Of a DNA stretch of 64,000 bases, positions 36,525-49,101 are shown piece after piece. The notes beneath the pieces were generated by a model. It did no database searches, was not told the origin of the DNA, and was given only the letters and a program-made list of their open reading frames with translations. Location of the stretch: assembly GCF_022201045.2 (NCBI RefSeq), contig NC_068558.1, positions 41,745,501 through 41,809,500 of the forward strand, written 5' to 3'. The position numbers and the translations under genes were made by a program. Every line of letters begins with the position of its first letter. The first letter of the stretch is position 1. This DNA is from Citrus sinensis. Its lineage: Eukaryota; Streptophyta; Magnoliopsida; Sapindales; Rutaceae.

Positions 36525-37963
36525 TGCTCAAACTTCGTAACCGTTCAAATCTGCACTTTGTGTAGCTCGTGCGTACATTGCAGAAAATTTGAACAACTCC
36601 AGCTGCCGAATCAACCCATAAACTAAAACATTAGCATGCAAGCCATTTTATTTTATTTTTTTTTTTAATTCAGACACATAAAAATTGAGCAAACTAAGTA
36701 ACATTAGGCATTACTAAAGACGCTACTTGAACTGAATTGTATTCAATCCAGACACATGAAAATTGAGGAAACTAACGCTAGGCAATACTAAAGATGCTAC
36801 TCGAACCGAATTCCATTTTAAGTATTACCACTATTGTATCAGAACATATATTATAAACAAGTAAAATCGCCAACTCGTGGATTGAACATCTCAATGCAAA
36901 TTATTCAACCTCAATTTCTTTAGTAAAGCAAACAAAAGAATCATCTCCAATTTTCTTCAACATTTTGGAATAAAAAAAAAAAAAAAGTCATCCTAAGAGC
37001 AAGCGACAATTAACAAGACCTAAAAATAACTAGGCTAACTATATAAATCTACACACCATGCGCATTAGTTGAAAAAGCTTAAACTTCAGTACCTGGCGGG
37101 ACTCGAGAATTTAAATTAGAATCTACAAGAGGATGCCAAGTAAGAGTGTAGAATGGAGAACAAGCAGAGAGTGAGATTGGTGGGAGAGATTAGGGCTTTA
37201 AGTCTAGGGCTGGGCTATTAAAATGGGGGAAGAAAAAAAAAACAAGAGGTTACAAATGAGGTTGAGAAGCGGTGATGACGATGGGGATTGGATTTGTGGG
37301 TACCTGGTTTTTTGTGTCCAGTGACGTAGTTGTTTTGTAAGTAAATATTTATAGTTCATTTCATATACTTATGTCTTTTGAGAGTAACTTCTAATCGATT
37401 TGTCAAAAGTTTTTGAAAAATTTATTACATAATTTTTTTCTTTTTTTTGGTTAAAAATTTAGGTATTGTTTTACCGAGATAAAAATGATAGTACGGTTAT
37501 GGGCTTGTCAGGAGTCTAATTAAATTCATACAATATCTGTATTTTAGGGGTTTTATTGAACTCAAATATATAATTTAAAACAAGCATTTGCAAACGTTAG
37601 AGAAAAAAATAAAAATAAAGAAGGAGTTAGTATTTTGTATGGCCCAATTAAGAATATAAACAGGCTTTCTAATATATTGAAAATAGTAAAAATTGATTTT
37701 TTTAAAAAAAGTACACTCATAGTTGTTTATAAGAACCTACTTTAGATATAAAAATGTATTTGATGAAAATGTCATTTTTTGAAAATCTAAATTCAATAAT
37801 GACATGTGCATAAAATAGCATAGAAAACAGCATACCATCGTTAGAAGACGGGCAACATTTTTTATTTATATCTATGCCTTTTTACTAAATATTTTTCCAT
37901 TTTTCATACAAATATCATTATTCATCTAAAATTTCATAAGTATTTCTAACTTCTAAGTGCTTT
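36525..37963. other. 5' region of the 517-residue gene, intergenic
   Basis: It probably contains a non-coding leader exon: on the minus strand a good donor (CAG/GTACTG) lies near 37.09 kb and an acceptor (CGGCAG/CTGG) near 36.60 kb. TGGGCT at 37211-37216, a site II core, lies just outside that leader. No separate gene is seen. Confidence 0.45.
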
Positions 37964-38042
37964 CTTTTTTTTTTTTTTTATGACATGAGACTATTACTCA
38001 AATTACAACTCATATTACATGAGAGTATAATTGATATGTACA

Positions 38043-38099
<57 letters not shown>

Positions 38100-38290
38100 A
38101 GACCTGTTGACATCAATGCTGATACGGCACCGCTCAAATTTGTAATCCTCTCAAATATTCGAGGAACGTCAACTCACAGCCTGAGAGAAAGATTGTCTTC
38201 ACTCAAGTTCTGAGACTCAAAAAAAAGACATTTAAATTAAACTCCTGCAATATATCTGCGGAGGCTCGAACCACTTCCCTCACATTTGTG
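37964..38290 (-). mobile_element. tRNA-type SINE copy 1
   Basis: On the minus strand it starts in CACAAATGTGAGG, then GTGGTTCGAGCC (like a pol III B box), and ends in a poly-A tail (the T-run at 37964-37979). AGTGCTTT flanks it on both sides (37956-37963 and 38291-38298), an 8-bp target duplication. A second copy of the same family lies in the other orientation at 46.93-47.23 kb and is longer at its 5' end, so this copy appears 5'-truncated. An internal TA run has expanded here. No coding capacity is seen. Confidence 0.8.
38045..38098. repeat. (TA)n microsatellite inside SINE copy 1
   Basis: About 26 TA units sit at the place where the sister SINE copy has only about five. The array therefore expanded after insertion. 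An open frame rich in Tyr-Ile crosses it and is an artefact. Confidence 0.95.
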
Positions 38291-38368
38291 AGTGCTTTGA
38301 AAATGATAAAGAGAAAAAAAAAAGGATCTCTTAGAATTAATTAAAGATTGAGCTGTAGTAACGTCTTC

Positions 38369-38453
38369 GGGGTGGTGGCGCAGTTGGCTAGCGCGTAGGT
38401 CTCATAGCTTCTGAGTTATCCTGAGGTCGAGAGTTCGAGCCTCTCTCACCCCA
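38369..38453 (+). tRNA. tRNA-Met (CAT), elongator, intron-containing
   Basis: Acceptor arms GGGGTGG and TCACCCC pair (one G-U), followed by discriminator A. The D arm is GCGCAGTTGGCTAGCGC. The anticodon arm carries CAT within GGTCTCATA, followed by a short intron of about 11 nt around GCTTCTGAGTT. The T arm GAGAGTTCGAGCCTCTC is perfect. In plant nuclei only tRNA-Met(e) and tRNA-Tyr genes regularly carry introns, which fits. The gene begins GGGG rather than with the initiator signature. A T-run a few bases downstream (38457-38462) would terminate pol III. Confidence 0.96.
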
Positions 38454-38456
38454 CAA

Positions 38457-38462
38457 TTTTTT
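38457..38462 (+). terminator. Pol III terminator of tRNA-Met
   Basis: A run of six T residues begins four bases after the discriminator base, the normal RNA polymerase III stop signal. Confidence 0.75.
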
Positions 38463-38517
38463 ACAAAAATTTTTGTGTATTATTTTTTTTTTACGCCGCC
38501 AAGCCTGCCTTCATGAA

Positions 38518-38526
38518 AAACCCTAA
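38518..38526 (+). promoter_or_regulatory. Telo-box upstream of NSN1
   Basis: AAACCCTAA lies about 92 bp before the NSN1 start codon. Telo-boxes near transcription starts are typical of plant ribosome-biogenesis and cell-growth genes, which suits a nucleolar GTPase. Confidence 0.6.
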
Positions 38527-38617
38527 AGCTCTCAGCAAAGACATAACCCAACATTACACACACACTTGCCCCTTCTCCCTCAGAAGACTTGCATAGGCCC
38601 TTTACTAAGAAACCAAG

Positions 38618-41600
38618 ATGGTAAAGAAGAGCAAAAGTAAGAAATAAGTCACAATCTGATTTCCCACAAGCTGTTCATTTCGTTTTATAATTGATTTTAT
38701 GACGTGATTAATGCAGAGAGTAAGAGTAAGAGAGTTCCGTTGCGTAAGAAATACAAGATTATAAAGAAAGTAAAAGAGCACCACAAAAAGAAGGCCAAGG
38801 AAGCCAAGAAGCTCAAGTTGAGCGGCAAGCGAAAGGTAGAGAAGGACCCTGGTATCCCCAATGACTGGCCATTCAAGGAACAAGAGCTCAAGGCCCTCGA
38901 AGCCCGCCGTGCTCGTGCTCTCGAGGAGTTGGAGCAGAAGAAAGCCGCGCGCAAGGAGAGGGTATCGCCCCATTTTGACTTTTATTTACTATTGTCGAAT
39001 TTATTGCCTGATTAGCTTTTCAAATTTGTTGGCTGGTTGATTTTAATGCTTTATTGATTAGTCTTGTTGAATGGTTTATTATCGGTCTGTTTTGGTATAT
39101 TCATTTTGCTTTTTATTTCTTGTTTCTTTTTGGTAATCTGTAAAGTAAGCTTTATCTGTTGCCTCAGGCTCAAAAAAGGAAGCTGGGTTTACTAGAAGAT
39201 GATGATGTCTCCATGTTGGCAGATGCGGCCAATGGGAAAGAAGAAAATTTTGGGGAGGGAACAAGCACTGCATTTGGCAAACATCGGGGTGTGTTCATAC
39301 TTAATTGAAAGATTTTTCTGAGTGGAAAGATAAATATATATATATATTTTTTAATGTATTTTCTTTATGCCTTTTAATTCCTTGTGACATTTTGTACTTA
39401 AAACAGATAACTCAGATAGAGCTTTCTATAAGGAGTTGGTTAAAGTCATTGAAGTATCAGATGTTATCTTGGAAGTTCTTGATGCTCGGGATCCTCTGGG
39501 AACTCGTTGCATTGATATGGAAAAGATGGTGATGAAAGCCGGCCCTGACAAGCACTTAGTGTTGCTACTGAATAAAATTGGTATCTGTCTTTACCCAATC
39601 TTTGTCTCTTTTACTTCCTTGCATTAATTAAGAAGAATGTACCAAACTATCATGGAAATATTGCTGCCTGAAATTGAGCAAAATGAAACTAGGAAAGATC
39701 TTGAAAACAGTCAAAGGTTGTCATACGCAGATCAGAAAAAAAATTAGAAAGAAGAGTGCTTGGAAGAAATTGGTAGTTGGTTGTAAATCATGATCATTAT
39801 TGAATCAATTGCTTTTGCATGTCTGCTGTCTCACACTGTGTATGTAGAGATGAGAAATGGCTTGAAGCAACTTTTCTGTTATGATCTCAATATCTCATAT
39901 AGTTAGTTGGTTTTTGGTTGCCACTTCATTCTAGTAAGTCCGTCAAATGAAAGATATGTAGGTTGATACTTTTTTGTTGTCGTCGTTTTTTTACGGATTA
40001 CATGTAATTTTTTTTTTTTCAATTAGATCTTGTCCCACGAGAATCTGTGGAAAAGTGGCTCAAGTATCTTAGGGAGGAATTGCCTGCTGTTGCTTTTAAG
40101 TGCAGCACCCAAGAGCAACGAGCAAACTTAGGGTGGAAATCCTCAAAGACAGCAAAACCCAGCAATATTTTGCAAACCAGTGATTGCCTTGGAGCTGAGA
40201 CTCTTATTAAATTGTTGAAAAACTACTCAAGAAGTCATGAGGTACCATTGTCATTTTTCTTGGGGGTCAACAGTTTTTAATTATAGCTAACCAATCTTTT
40301 TGTTTTTATAAGGATGATTACCACTGGTCTCGTTTCTTTAAACGACTGTTGTAGCTGCTTCTTGAAGTTTTGATGATTTATGTTTGTTGCCAGAATTTAT
40401 CTGTTGGTTGTCTTTGTCTGTTTCAGATCAAGAAGTCTATCACGGTGGGTGTTATTGGTCTGCCTAATGTTGGCAAGAGTAGTTTAATCAATAGCTTGAA
40501 GAGATGCCATGTTGCAAATGTTGGGGCTACCCCTGGGTTAACCAGGTCAATGCAGGAAGTTCAGTTAGACAAGAATGTTAAATTGTTGGACTGCCCTGGT
40601 GTTGTAATGCTTAAATCTGGAGAAAATGATGCATCTATAGCTCTTAGAAACTGCAAAAGGATTGAAAAATTAGATGATCCAGTTGGTCCTGGTAAGTGAT
40701 CCACTTCCTTTTACCTCTTGTGCTAACTAGTCGGTTTGAGTTGGTCCTTGTTGTCAGTTTGTGTGGAAACTTTTCTCTCGTTTGGATAAGGCATTGTTTT
40801 TTCTTCTGGTTTTGGATGGTTTTGTTTAAAGATGTTTCTTAGAAAGTTAGAAGTTTGTTCTTGCTCATGATGAAGAATCACTTGGATCACTTCAATGATT
40901 ATTGCTGTTTTTAAGCCGTATCTCATTGTTCCTTCCTGTTTTGAAATGATCTACATATGAATTTAGATCTCAGACTGGTTAAAAGAACCTTCTGGCACCG
41001 AATACAATAAGAGTTGTGTTGCACTCCAATAGAATTCTCTTTTAGGAATACAGTGTTCATATTAATTTCTGCATTGATTACTTTAACTTGTGTTGACATT
41101 TCTTTCTGTTAATAATCCAGTGAAGGAAATTCTCAACCGTTGCCCTGCCAATCTGTTGATATCACTATACAAGCTCCCCAGCTTTGATTCAGTTGATGAC
41201 TTCCTGCAGAAGGTGGCTACTGTCAGGGGTAAGCTTAAAAAGGGTGGTATTGTGGATGTTGAAGCTGCTGCAAGGATTATTCTGCACGACTGGAATGAAG
41301 GTATGAATCTGTAGGCATTGCCCTCTTAATATGTAAAGAAAGGAACCTGAGGATTCATTAGAATAACCCTAAATTATACCGAAGGGACTGATTTTCTTTG
41401 TTGAATTAATAGTTTTCTTGCATTTGATATATTTCAGGTAAAATTCCATATTACACTATGCCTCCGGCTAGGGATCAAGGAATTCCTTCAGAGGCAAGGA
41501 TAGTTTCAGAGTTAGGAAAGGAATTTAATGTTAATGAGGTTTATAAGAACGAATCTTCATTCATTGGAAGCCTCAAGTCTATTGACGACTTTCAACCTGT

Positions 41601-42285
41601 TGAAGTTCTTCCTTGTTGCCCTCTCAATTTTGATGAGGCCATGCTAGAGGTTTGTAATGTTTATATATTTAACTTAAGCATTTTAGATCCGTTGTTGTTT
41701 AAGGCTTTAACTGGTTCTTGAGTCTGCCAAATATTTTGATGAATATCAACAGTAGGGCTGCAAAAATGTTTGGATTTTTTATGAAGGTTAACTTTAGGGC
41801 TGCAAAATTTTTTGTATAAAAAGAATTTCAATGTATATAGAAATTTGAATGTATAAGATGGTGCTTGACATAATCTGTCTTACCAATCTTACTTTGTTAT
41901 ACTTTTTGCATTTTTCACACCTCAGGAAGAAAATCAACACAAGTCAACTCAAGGTGACGGAAGACAGGAAGTTACACATGACAATGGTGAGGACCATCCC
42001 ATGGGATCTGAAGAAGACAAAGCAGAAAAAAGCAAAGCCCCATCTGCCACAAGCAGGCAGAATGAGAAGCTCTATTCAGCAGAAGGTATACTTAATACAA
42101 AAATGAGAAAGGCAGAGATGAAGAGAAGGAAGAAGGCCAAGAAAGTGGATGCCATGGATGATGACTACGACTTCAAAGTGGATTATGTCAAGAATGGGTT
42201 TTCCATGGATTTTGGAGAAGAGGATGATGAGAATCCAATCACTGCTGAAGTGCCCATGTCTGGTGTTGACTTGGGTGATGAGTGA
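38618..42285 (+). CDS. NSN1: Nucleostemin-like nucleolar GTPase
   Basis: Nine exons: 38618-38636, 38717-38961, 39168-39288, 39407-39580, 40027-40241, 40427-40691, 41121-41300, 41438-41649 and 41926-42285, giving 596 residues (Arabidopsis NSN1 is slightly shorter). The Lys-rich N-terminus ([20 protein letters not shown]) is the GNL3/Grn1 nucleolar domain. The G motifs are circularly permuted, the hallmark of the YlqF/YawG family: G5-like DARDPLGTR at about 154-162, then NKID (184-187), P-loop GLPNVGKS (269-276), GATPGLT (291-297) and DCPG (313-316). A basic and then acidic C-terminus ends GVDLGDE. Family role: assembly and export of 60S ribosomal precursors, with effects on meristem and flower development in Arabidopsis. 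The first exon encodes only six codons. The stop is convergent with the chloroplast-protein gene. Confidence 0.97.
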
Positions 42286-43088
42286 CAATTAAAAGCAATC
42301 TCATCTGTATGCGTCTGTTTTCTTCCTTTTTTTGTGCTATTTACGTGCGGGCTTGAGCTCCACAGGATGTAAGAAATTTTGTTAAGAACTTCCGATGCCG
42401 TTATTTATTATTAATTGTTCATTATGTTATATGCTTATTATAAACTCTGGCATGATTATAGGGCTATTGCTTACCCAATAACCTCACCCTCGTACAATGT
42501 AATGGGAAAATGTTGGATTGATTGGTATAATATAATACTCTTTCAGTAAAAGCATCTGATGTAAGTCCCAAATTCCAAATCACTATTGACTTAAGTATTT
42601 GATTGAATCCTTATTTACAAGTCCAGACTTGGTATACTTGTTGAAACCGGATGCTGGACTGAGGTAGTTAGGGGAGTAGCTTGTGCATATTTCTGCGGCC
42701 AAAACAAAGAAAGCAAACAAGGTTTAGAGCAATAACTTTGATATTCAAGCCTTGGTGTGCGCGGTTTTCAAGTCCCAGCTATCTAATGGAATGGAACTAC
42801 AGCAGACTGATTGATTTTACACGTCCGTTGTTTCACACGGTAATTTTAGACGGCCTCATTAAACTTGACTAACGATGCAACATGTCATCAAACGACCTTC
42901 AACAGCTAATGCCTCTCTCACGAACATGTATCAATAATGAAAAAGATCCAAGCCAACTCGTGATTCGTTGGATTTGAATATTTCAGGAACTAACACTAGT
43001 TGGTGCTTCGGGAGGTTTAATATACACGACATATTCAATGTATAAGAAAATTTTGTATAGGTACTTGCTCTCAAAAGTAAATAGATGC
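42286..43088. other. Convergent 3' gap between NSN1 and the chloroplast-protein gene
   Basis: Both flanking genes end here, so this holds two 3' UTRs. No further gene, repeat or RNA was recognised. Confidence 0.5.
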
Positions 43089-44753
43089 TTAGTCCTCATC
43101 GGACACCCCTAAACCAGAACCCTGGTCGCCTGGATTTGGATCTGTCTCAGCATCAGGGGTAATTGGTTCAGAAGGACTTGCAGGAGTCACATTGTTGGTG
43201 GTCGAGGGTGAAGCTGAAGTAGCAGCAGAGACTGGTGTTGCATTTACTGTACGAGACTTGGGAACAAGTCCACGTACCTCCATGGCTTCACGTGCTGCTT
43301 TTTCCTTTGCTTTTTTTGCTCTTTCCAATACATCTTCCTGCAATAATCAATCATATTTGCATATACACAAAGATTATCAAATGTCATGTATTACAACAGC
43401 TGTAAATACTACAGATACATATTCCAATCTGTTGTTGTATGGCCATGACATAATAAAGGTAGTGCGATGTGCAATGATCTAGAGCAATTAATAAGCAAAG
43501 CAGAACAAAAATTATAAAGTTCGCACGTTCAATCATCAAAAATGTTAATAAGTAGTTGTTTTATGCTTAATAAAACCATAATTTGATGTCAACATTTAAA
43601 GTTTTCCCCTCAGCCTTCTCCTAGCATCTTAAAGAGTGATGAAAGATTCATGTTTATCCTGCAAGACATTTATATGACTTGATAACAATTGACTAACTTA
43701 AGATCATAGAACTAGGATGCCATGACCATCCATTATTTTGGAATGACCACTTCCTCAACACAAGCTAAAGTAATGGATTCTCAACAATTATAATCAGATG
43801 CTCCACAACCTCATAAAATAATCAAACACAAGAAACTCTAAACTTGTTCCCCCAAGAAGGCCATGGCATTACTAAAAGATTTATACTACTTCCACTCTAC
43901 AGCTTTTCCTTGAACCACTTCCAATTTCAATTGCCATATCACAAACATCATCTTCCAAAGAAAACGGCTATGCAATGCAAACCAAGAGGATGCAATAAAG
44001 GGTAACCGCATTGCGAGCCTCTATGTCAGTACCGAATATAATTTGCATCAATAGCAAACTAATTGGCTCACTACCTGAAATTCCTGCACTTGCTTTTGCT
44101 GCTCGGCTTGCAACCTACCAACTGTACTCAAAAACTCCCCAACTGCTGACTCAATCCTCTCATTAAGAGCTTCTGCAACAGCCTTCCCCAAGAAAAATGC
44201 ATCCAGTACAGTCCTACTCTCACCATCACCTGAAAATGTCCGTTGCAGAATATCACTTGTAAATGCAGCCAATAACCCACGACTCATTATCCAATTAGTA
44301 CACAACATTTCATATAGGGCTTAATTTAGAATCAAAGAGGTTCAAAATTTTTATGGAAAAACTAAAACTGAAGACACCCCATCAAAAAAAATTTCTCAAA
44401 GAAACAAATCCATAACATAAATTCAACAAGACACCATTTTGTCAGTTCATCATTTCGTATTGCTAACTATAAATAATATTAAAAAAAAAAAGATTTAAAT
44501 TAGGGTTATTACCGGAACCAGAAGGAGGGCCGGGCTTGGTGGTGCTATTACATTGTAGTGGGATTCTTCGAGGTGATTTTGCTCCTCCAAAGAAGCCAAG
44601 ACCGTTAAGCTTTAGATTAGAAGAACATGTCAGAGTACGAGGAATAACTGGAACTGAACTCAGTGAATTGCCGAAAAAGCTGGCTTGTGTTTTCGATTGA
44701 ATTGAGGAACACAAAGTTGTAGTAGGCGGAGAAGCTGAAGTCACACTGTTCAT
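43089..44753 (-). CDS. Chloroplast protein similar to At4g13200
   Basis: Three exons: 44753-44513, 44229-44075 and 43337-43089, giving 214 residues. The N-terminus (MNSVTSASPPTTTLCSSIQS and onward) is Ser/Thr-rich and poor in acids, a classic chloroplast transit peptide ending around residues 65-70 near IPLQCN. Next comes DGESRTVLDAFFLGKAVAEA, an amphipathic helical region rich in Glu/Gln/Lys (LQAEQQKQVQEFQEDVLERAKKAK), then a low-complexity Ser/Thr/Pro tail ending SGLGVSDED. I recall this layout for the uncharacterised Arabidopsis plastid protein At4g13200, which lies beside CLE44 there. Helix-forming plastoglobule-type association is possible, but nothing here proves it. No enzymatic motif is seen. 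Confidence 0.85.
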
Positions 44754-46930
44754 GTTTTTTGTGGTGTTTCTAATTGTTTCGCTAGCGTCTGCCTTGTACT
44801 TGTCATCAAATCATCCGAAATTTTTCATAATTCGTGGGAGACCAGACCAGCGAGCGAGTTTGAGACTTTGGATCGAAGAAATTTTTTTTTTAATAATGAT
44901 ATTATATTAATTATATTATTTATTTTTAATTAAAATTTTTTAATTATATTCTAGTTCTGATAACTGAATTATTAATCATACTGTATATTGTTTATATATA
45001 TATATATATAGTTTTAAAAAAGCACTGATATTCATAAAAATCAGTGACGAGGCTGATACGATATTTTAGGATTGATTTTGATAACGCAATGTGTAAATAT
45101 TGATGGTTCGTTTAGTTTACGGAGGAATTGGAATCAGTATTATTTATTGCGTTTATTTCATAAAATAAGAGTCAAAATTGTGGAGCCGCCTCAAATTGAG
45201 AATACAGAATGAGAGACTGATTTTAAAAAAGAAAGTTAGGAATCAAATCTCCTAGGGTTAACCATTTACCTTAATGAATATTATAATATTTTAAAAATAC
45301 CCTCATTTGAATTAATGCATATAAATGTCAAAATAAATAAATAAACTCATCACTGTCAGTGCTCCCCCGTCATGTGGTCATCGTTTGTGGAGCAATAGCT
45401 AGTCACCGATCAGTTGTGTCATAGGCAGTAATGGTCACGGGTAGTAGCCATTGCATCGTGAAGTCAAACCACCACCACCAGCAACCGTCGGATTCCGACT
45501 GATGATGATGATGCTGACAATGTTGTTGTTGTTCTTGATGATGATTATCATTATAAATGATAAAAAAAAAACATAATAATTAATTAATATTAAAGTTAAC
45601 AATAAAATTATTATTAACAATAATTATCAATAATATTATTATTTAAATAATAATAATAAGAATTAAAATATAAAATAATAATTATGACAATAATTAATTA
45701 ACGATTTTTTTAGTAATCTGTAATAATCTAACTCATTTTAATTTTAATTTTAAAATAAAATAAATACATTAATAGTAATACTACTCATTCTCATTCTAAT
45801 TATAATTTCTACAACTTAAATAATTTATTCTAATTTCCATTGACATTCAGATTCAAGTTCGTTCCAATTCCAACCATACCATTAAGATAGAATCGAAATG
45901 GTCATATTTATTTTTTAAATATTTTTAAGAAATTTAATTTCATTAATATCCACAAAAGACTCGAATCCTTTTCCCTTTGTATAGACTACTGTGTTCTCTA
46001 TGAAACACAATTTTAAAATAAATAATTCCGGTTGATATGATTTATGTTGGAGTAATATTATCAAATAAAATAAAATAAAAGAAAGAAAGAAAGAAGTAGA
46101 GATAAGCATGAAGCCACGAACCTTATACTACGAGAAAGAAATTAATATTGTTGATTTCATGAGAGAATCAAACCATCCTCATCCATTTCATCCCGTCAGC
46201 AATTAAAATATCTATGAAATCTACTGTCATTAATATTTAAAAAAGAATTGTTACCTACCACACTATAATAATACACCAGTGAGCACCTCTTTCCTAATTA
46301 TTAAAAAGTGGAGGGGTTCAATTGAAATATATGTACAAAATTGCCATCAATAATTTTCTTAATTGTCAATTTGGAAAGCCACTGTGTAACGTACATATAT
46401 TGCATTTCTCAATGGGCGATAAACATTGACTCCACCTTTGTAATTTTTTGTCATTATCAATACAAGACTCGATTTGCTGTTCAGCGCTCATCAAAAGAGA
46501 ATGGACAAATCAGGGGTAAGTTTGACTTTGACACCGATTATTGTGTGTAAATTTCTTGAAACATACACATAATAATTGAATAAATTAAAAATATATATAT
46601 ATATGATAAAGTAATGTCTCAGGAACATCTAAACTGACTCCTTTTTCTCGTTGAGGAATTAGAAGAAGCACGTACGAAATTCGCTTATGAAATATATTTC
46701 TATTCTCATTTTAATTTGCACACAAGACATTAACACGCCACATGAGATGTCTTATTGGCTCTTTTACTTTTACAACATCAGAATGGAGCTGCTGGCCCAT
46801 GTACAAAACACAAGGGGAATGGGAATATAATATAAATTAAATACATTATTTTTTTTTTCATTCTATAATTTATTATTTAAAGTAACTTTTTTATTATTTG
46901 GTTCATCTAACTTTAACTGCCTGACAACCA
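44754..46930. other. Intergenic, AT-rich, no gene seen
   Basis: It includes the promoter of the chloroplast-protein gene and, around 45.5-45.8 kb, a stretch of simple AAT/ATT-type repeats. The open frames here are low-complexity. Confidence 0.5.
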
Positions 46931-47233
46931 CTTGGGCTTAGCCACTCCCTCACATATGTGAGGAAGGGGTTCGAGCCTCCGCAGTCGCATTGTACGAGTT
47001 TAATTTATATTTCCTTCCTTGGAGCTTCAGAGCTCGAGTGAAAACAGTCTTTCTCCTAGGATATGAGTTTGATGTCCCTCGAATATTTGAGAGGGTTACA
47101 AAAATCTGAGCAGTGCCATATCAGCATTAATGTCAATAGGTCTCAATATATATATATGATTGTACATATCAATTATACTCTCATGTAATATGAGTTGTAA
47201 TTTGAGCAATAGTCTTATGTCATAAAAAAAAAA
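46931..47233 (+). mobile_element. tRNA-type SINE copy 2
   Basis: It is the same family as the copy at 37.96-38.29 kb, here on the plus strand and longer at the 5' end. The head reads CTTGGGCTTAGCCACTCCCT with A-box-like TAGCCACTCCC, then a B-box-like GGTTCGAGCCT about 27 bp later. The body matches copy 1 at roughly four in five positions by eye, and it ends in TGTCAT plus a ten-A tail. No clear target duplication was found, so the 5' limit is approximate. Confidence 0.75.
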
Positions 47234-47553
47234 CATTTTATCAATTAAGAAATATATTGCCTGTTATTTGGTAAACTATCACGGCTTGATTCACAAATCA
47301 TATCATTAGGCACGTAATTAATTAGTTTTTCTTTTAATTCTAGACAATAACAACCGATGGTGTTTCTTGATGGAATTGACCAAACACATTGATGAAAACT
47401 ATGTTCAATCTATTCTTCTTCTCTTTTGGAGAAAATGAATGGGAATTATCTTCTTCGTAAACCGAATAATATTATTTAGATATTTTTCTAAATAATAATT
47501 CTCTAACGAGGATATCCTCATTTTAATAAGGATGTCATAGATGATAAAAAAAG

Positions 47554-47622
<69 letters not shown>

Positions 47623-48284
47623 CTCTAAGTTATTAAAATCTATAATTTTTTTTATTAGTGGCATCATTAGAAAAAAAAAACTCATTTTATAAGCTAATTC
47701 ATCTATTATAACTAATCAGCTTTTGTTAATATTAATTGGTCACCAATTAATTCAATTTGCTAGTTACTCATGCTATATCACATAATGATTTATACATTAG
47801 GCATTATCATTAAAATACAAATTTTGTAAGTCAACTTTATATGAGTAACATTGCCGTTAATATTTAAAAAAAAAATCAATTATAACTTAGAATATTTGCA
47901 CTTATTACACGATAAATCGAATAAGTTTTTGATGGACAACTCCGATTTATATTTATCATTTATTACTAGGCAATTGATTCCTTCGTTTCTCCATTCTTGC
48001 TAAAAAAAAAATAAATTAATCTACGTTGCTTTCTATGTGTCGTGCTTGTTCATTTCATTTGTTGTTGTAATCATTATTACCTGTGCATTTCGTACAAGTC
48101 AAATTGAGTTAGGATTTAGATTCTCCAAAATCTTCTTATTGTTAATAATATCATTAACCATCACCTCCTTTATTCAAATTCCGTGTTAAGGTCTATGCAT
48201 TTTTCAGCTATCATGTTTATGTGATTTAAAAAAACTATATTTGGTATCGTCTAACTTTAACATCGTATATCAGGGAGATTTTAG
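47234..48284. other. Intergenic with a (TA)n array
   Basis: AT-rich DNA with a long TA microsatellite at about 47558-47620 (some 30 units). No gene was seen. Confidence 0.6.
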
Positions 48285-49101
48285 TAGGGATGACAAAAAT
48301 CCCCACGGGAATGGGTACCCTCCCCTAATGGGGAAATTCTCCAAGAGTACATGAATAATTTTACACCCGATTTCTTATTCGGAGAAAGGACGAGAAAATT
48401 TTTTTACTCAGTTTCTTATTCGGGGAAAGGACGGGGATGAGGTGGAACCCCTATCCCCTCCCCATTCCCCCATTCTAATTTTTTATTTTAATTTTATTTT
48501 TTAAATTACTAGTAAATAAATAATAAATTTTGAATTATATTATAAAATTATAAATATTGGTAAAAATAAAAAATATCAAAATATTTATATTATTAAACTT
48601 TTAAGCCTAATTAACTAATTAAAGTCTTAAATTTTTATTTAGGACATTAAAAAGGCTAGATAGATTCTATTAGCCTAAAAATTTTGTTTTATTAAAAATA
48701 TTAATTAAGTATCTACATTTATTTTATTGTCGATATAAAAATAAATTCTTTTTATTTTTATTGTAGGATTATGAAGATTGACAAAGATAATTATTTTGAT
48801 AATTTGTATTTTGCATGTGACTTTTGTAATGGATCAATGTTAATGCAAGATATATTTCAAACTTTACTTTTATTTAAATTTTTTATTTTAATATAATTAA
48901 CTCAAAATAAAAAATAAAAAATATATTAGTTATTCGGGGATCGGAGACCATCGGGGATCCCCTGTTATTATTCGGAGAGGAAATGAAAATTCTCTTAAGT
49001 AATTCTGATGGGAATGAGGACGGGACGGTACATACGTAAAATATTTAGGATGGGTAAGGGGAGATTGGTCCCCTCCCCTCCCCTCCCCATTGTCGTCCCA
49101 A
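48285..49101. mobile_element. hAT-like non-autonomous DNA element
   Basis: Left end TAGGGATGACAAAAATCCCC; right end, reverse-complemented, TTGGGACGACAATGGGGAGG. These are imperfect TIRs of the common plant TAGGGATGRCAA type with G/C-rich subterminal stretches (CCCCTCCCC) around an AT-rich core. Flanks GATTTTAG (48277-48284) and AATTTTAG (49102-49109) form an 8-bp duplication with one mismatch, the hAT size. At 817 bp it has no transposase. Confidence 0.75.

Noticed and set aside
38031-38213. 60-residue frame with a Tyr-Ile run
   Set aside because: Artefact of the TA microsatellite inside SINE copy 1.
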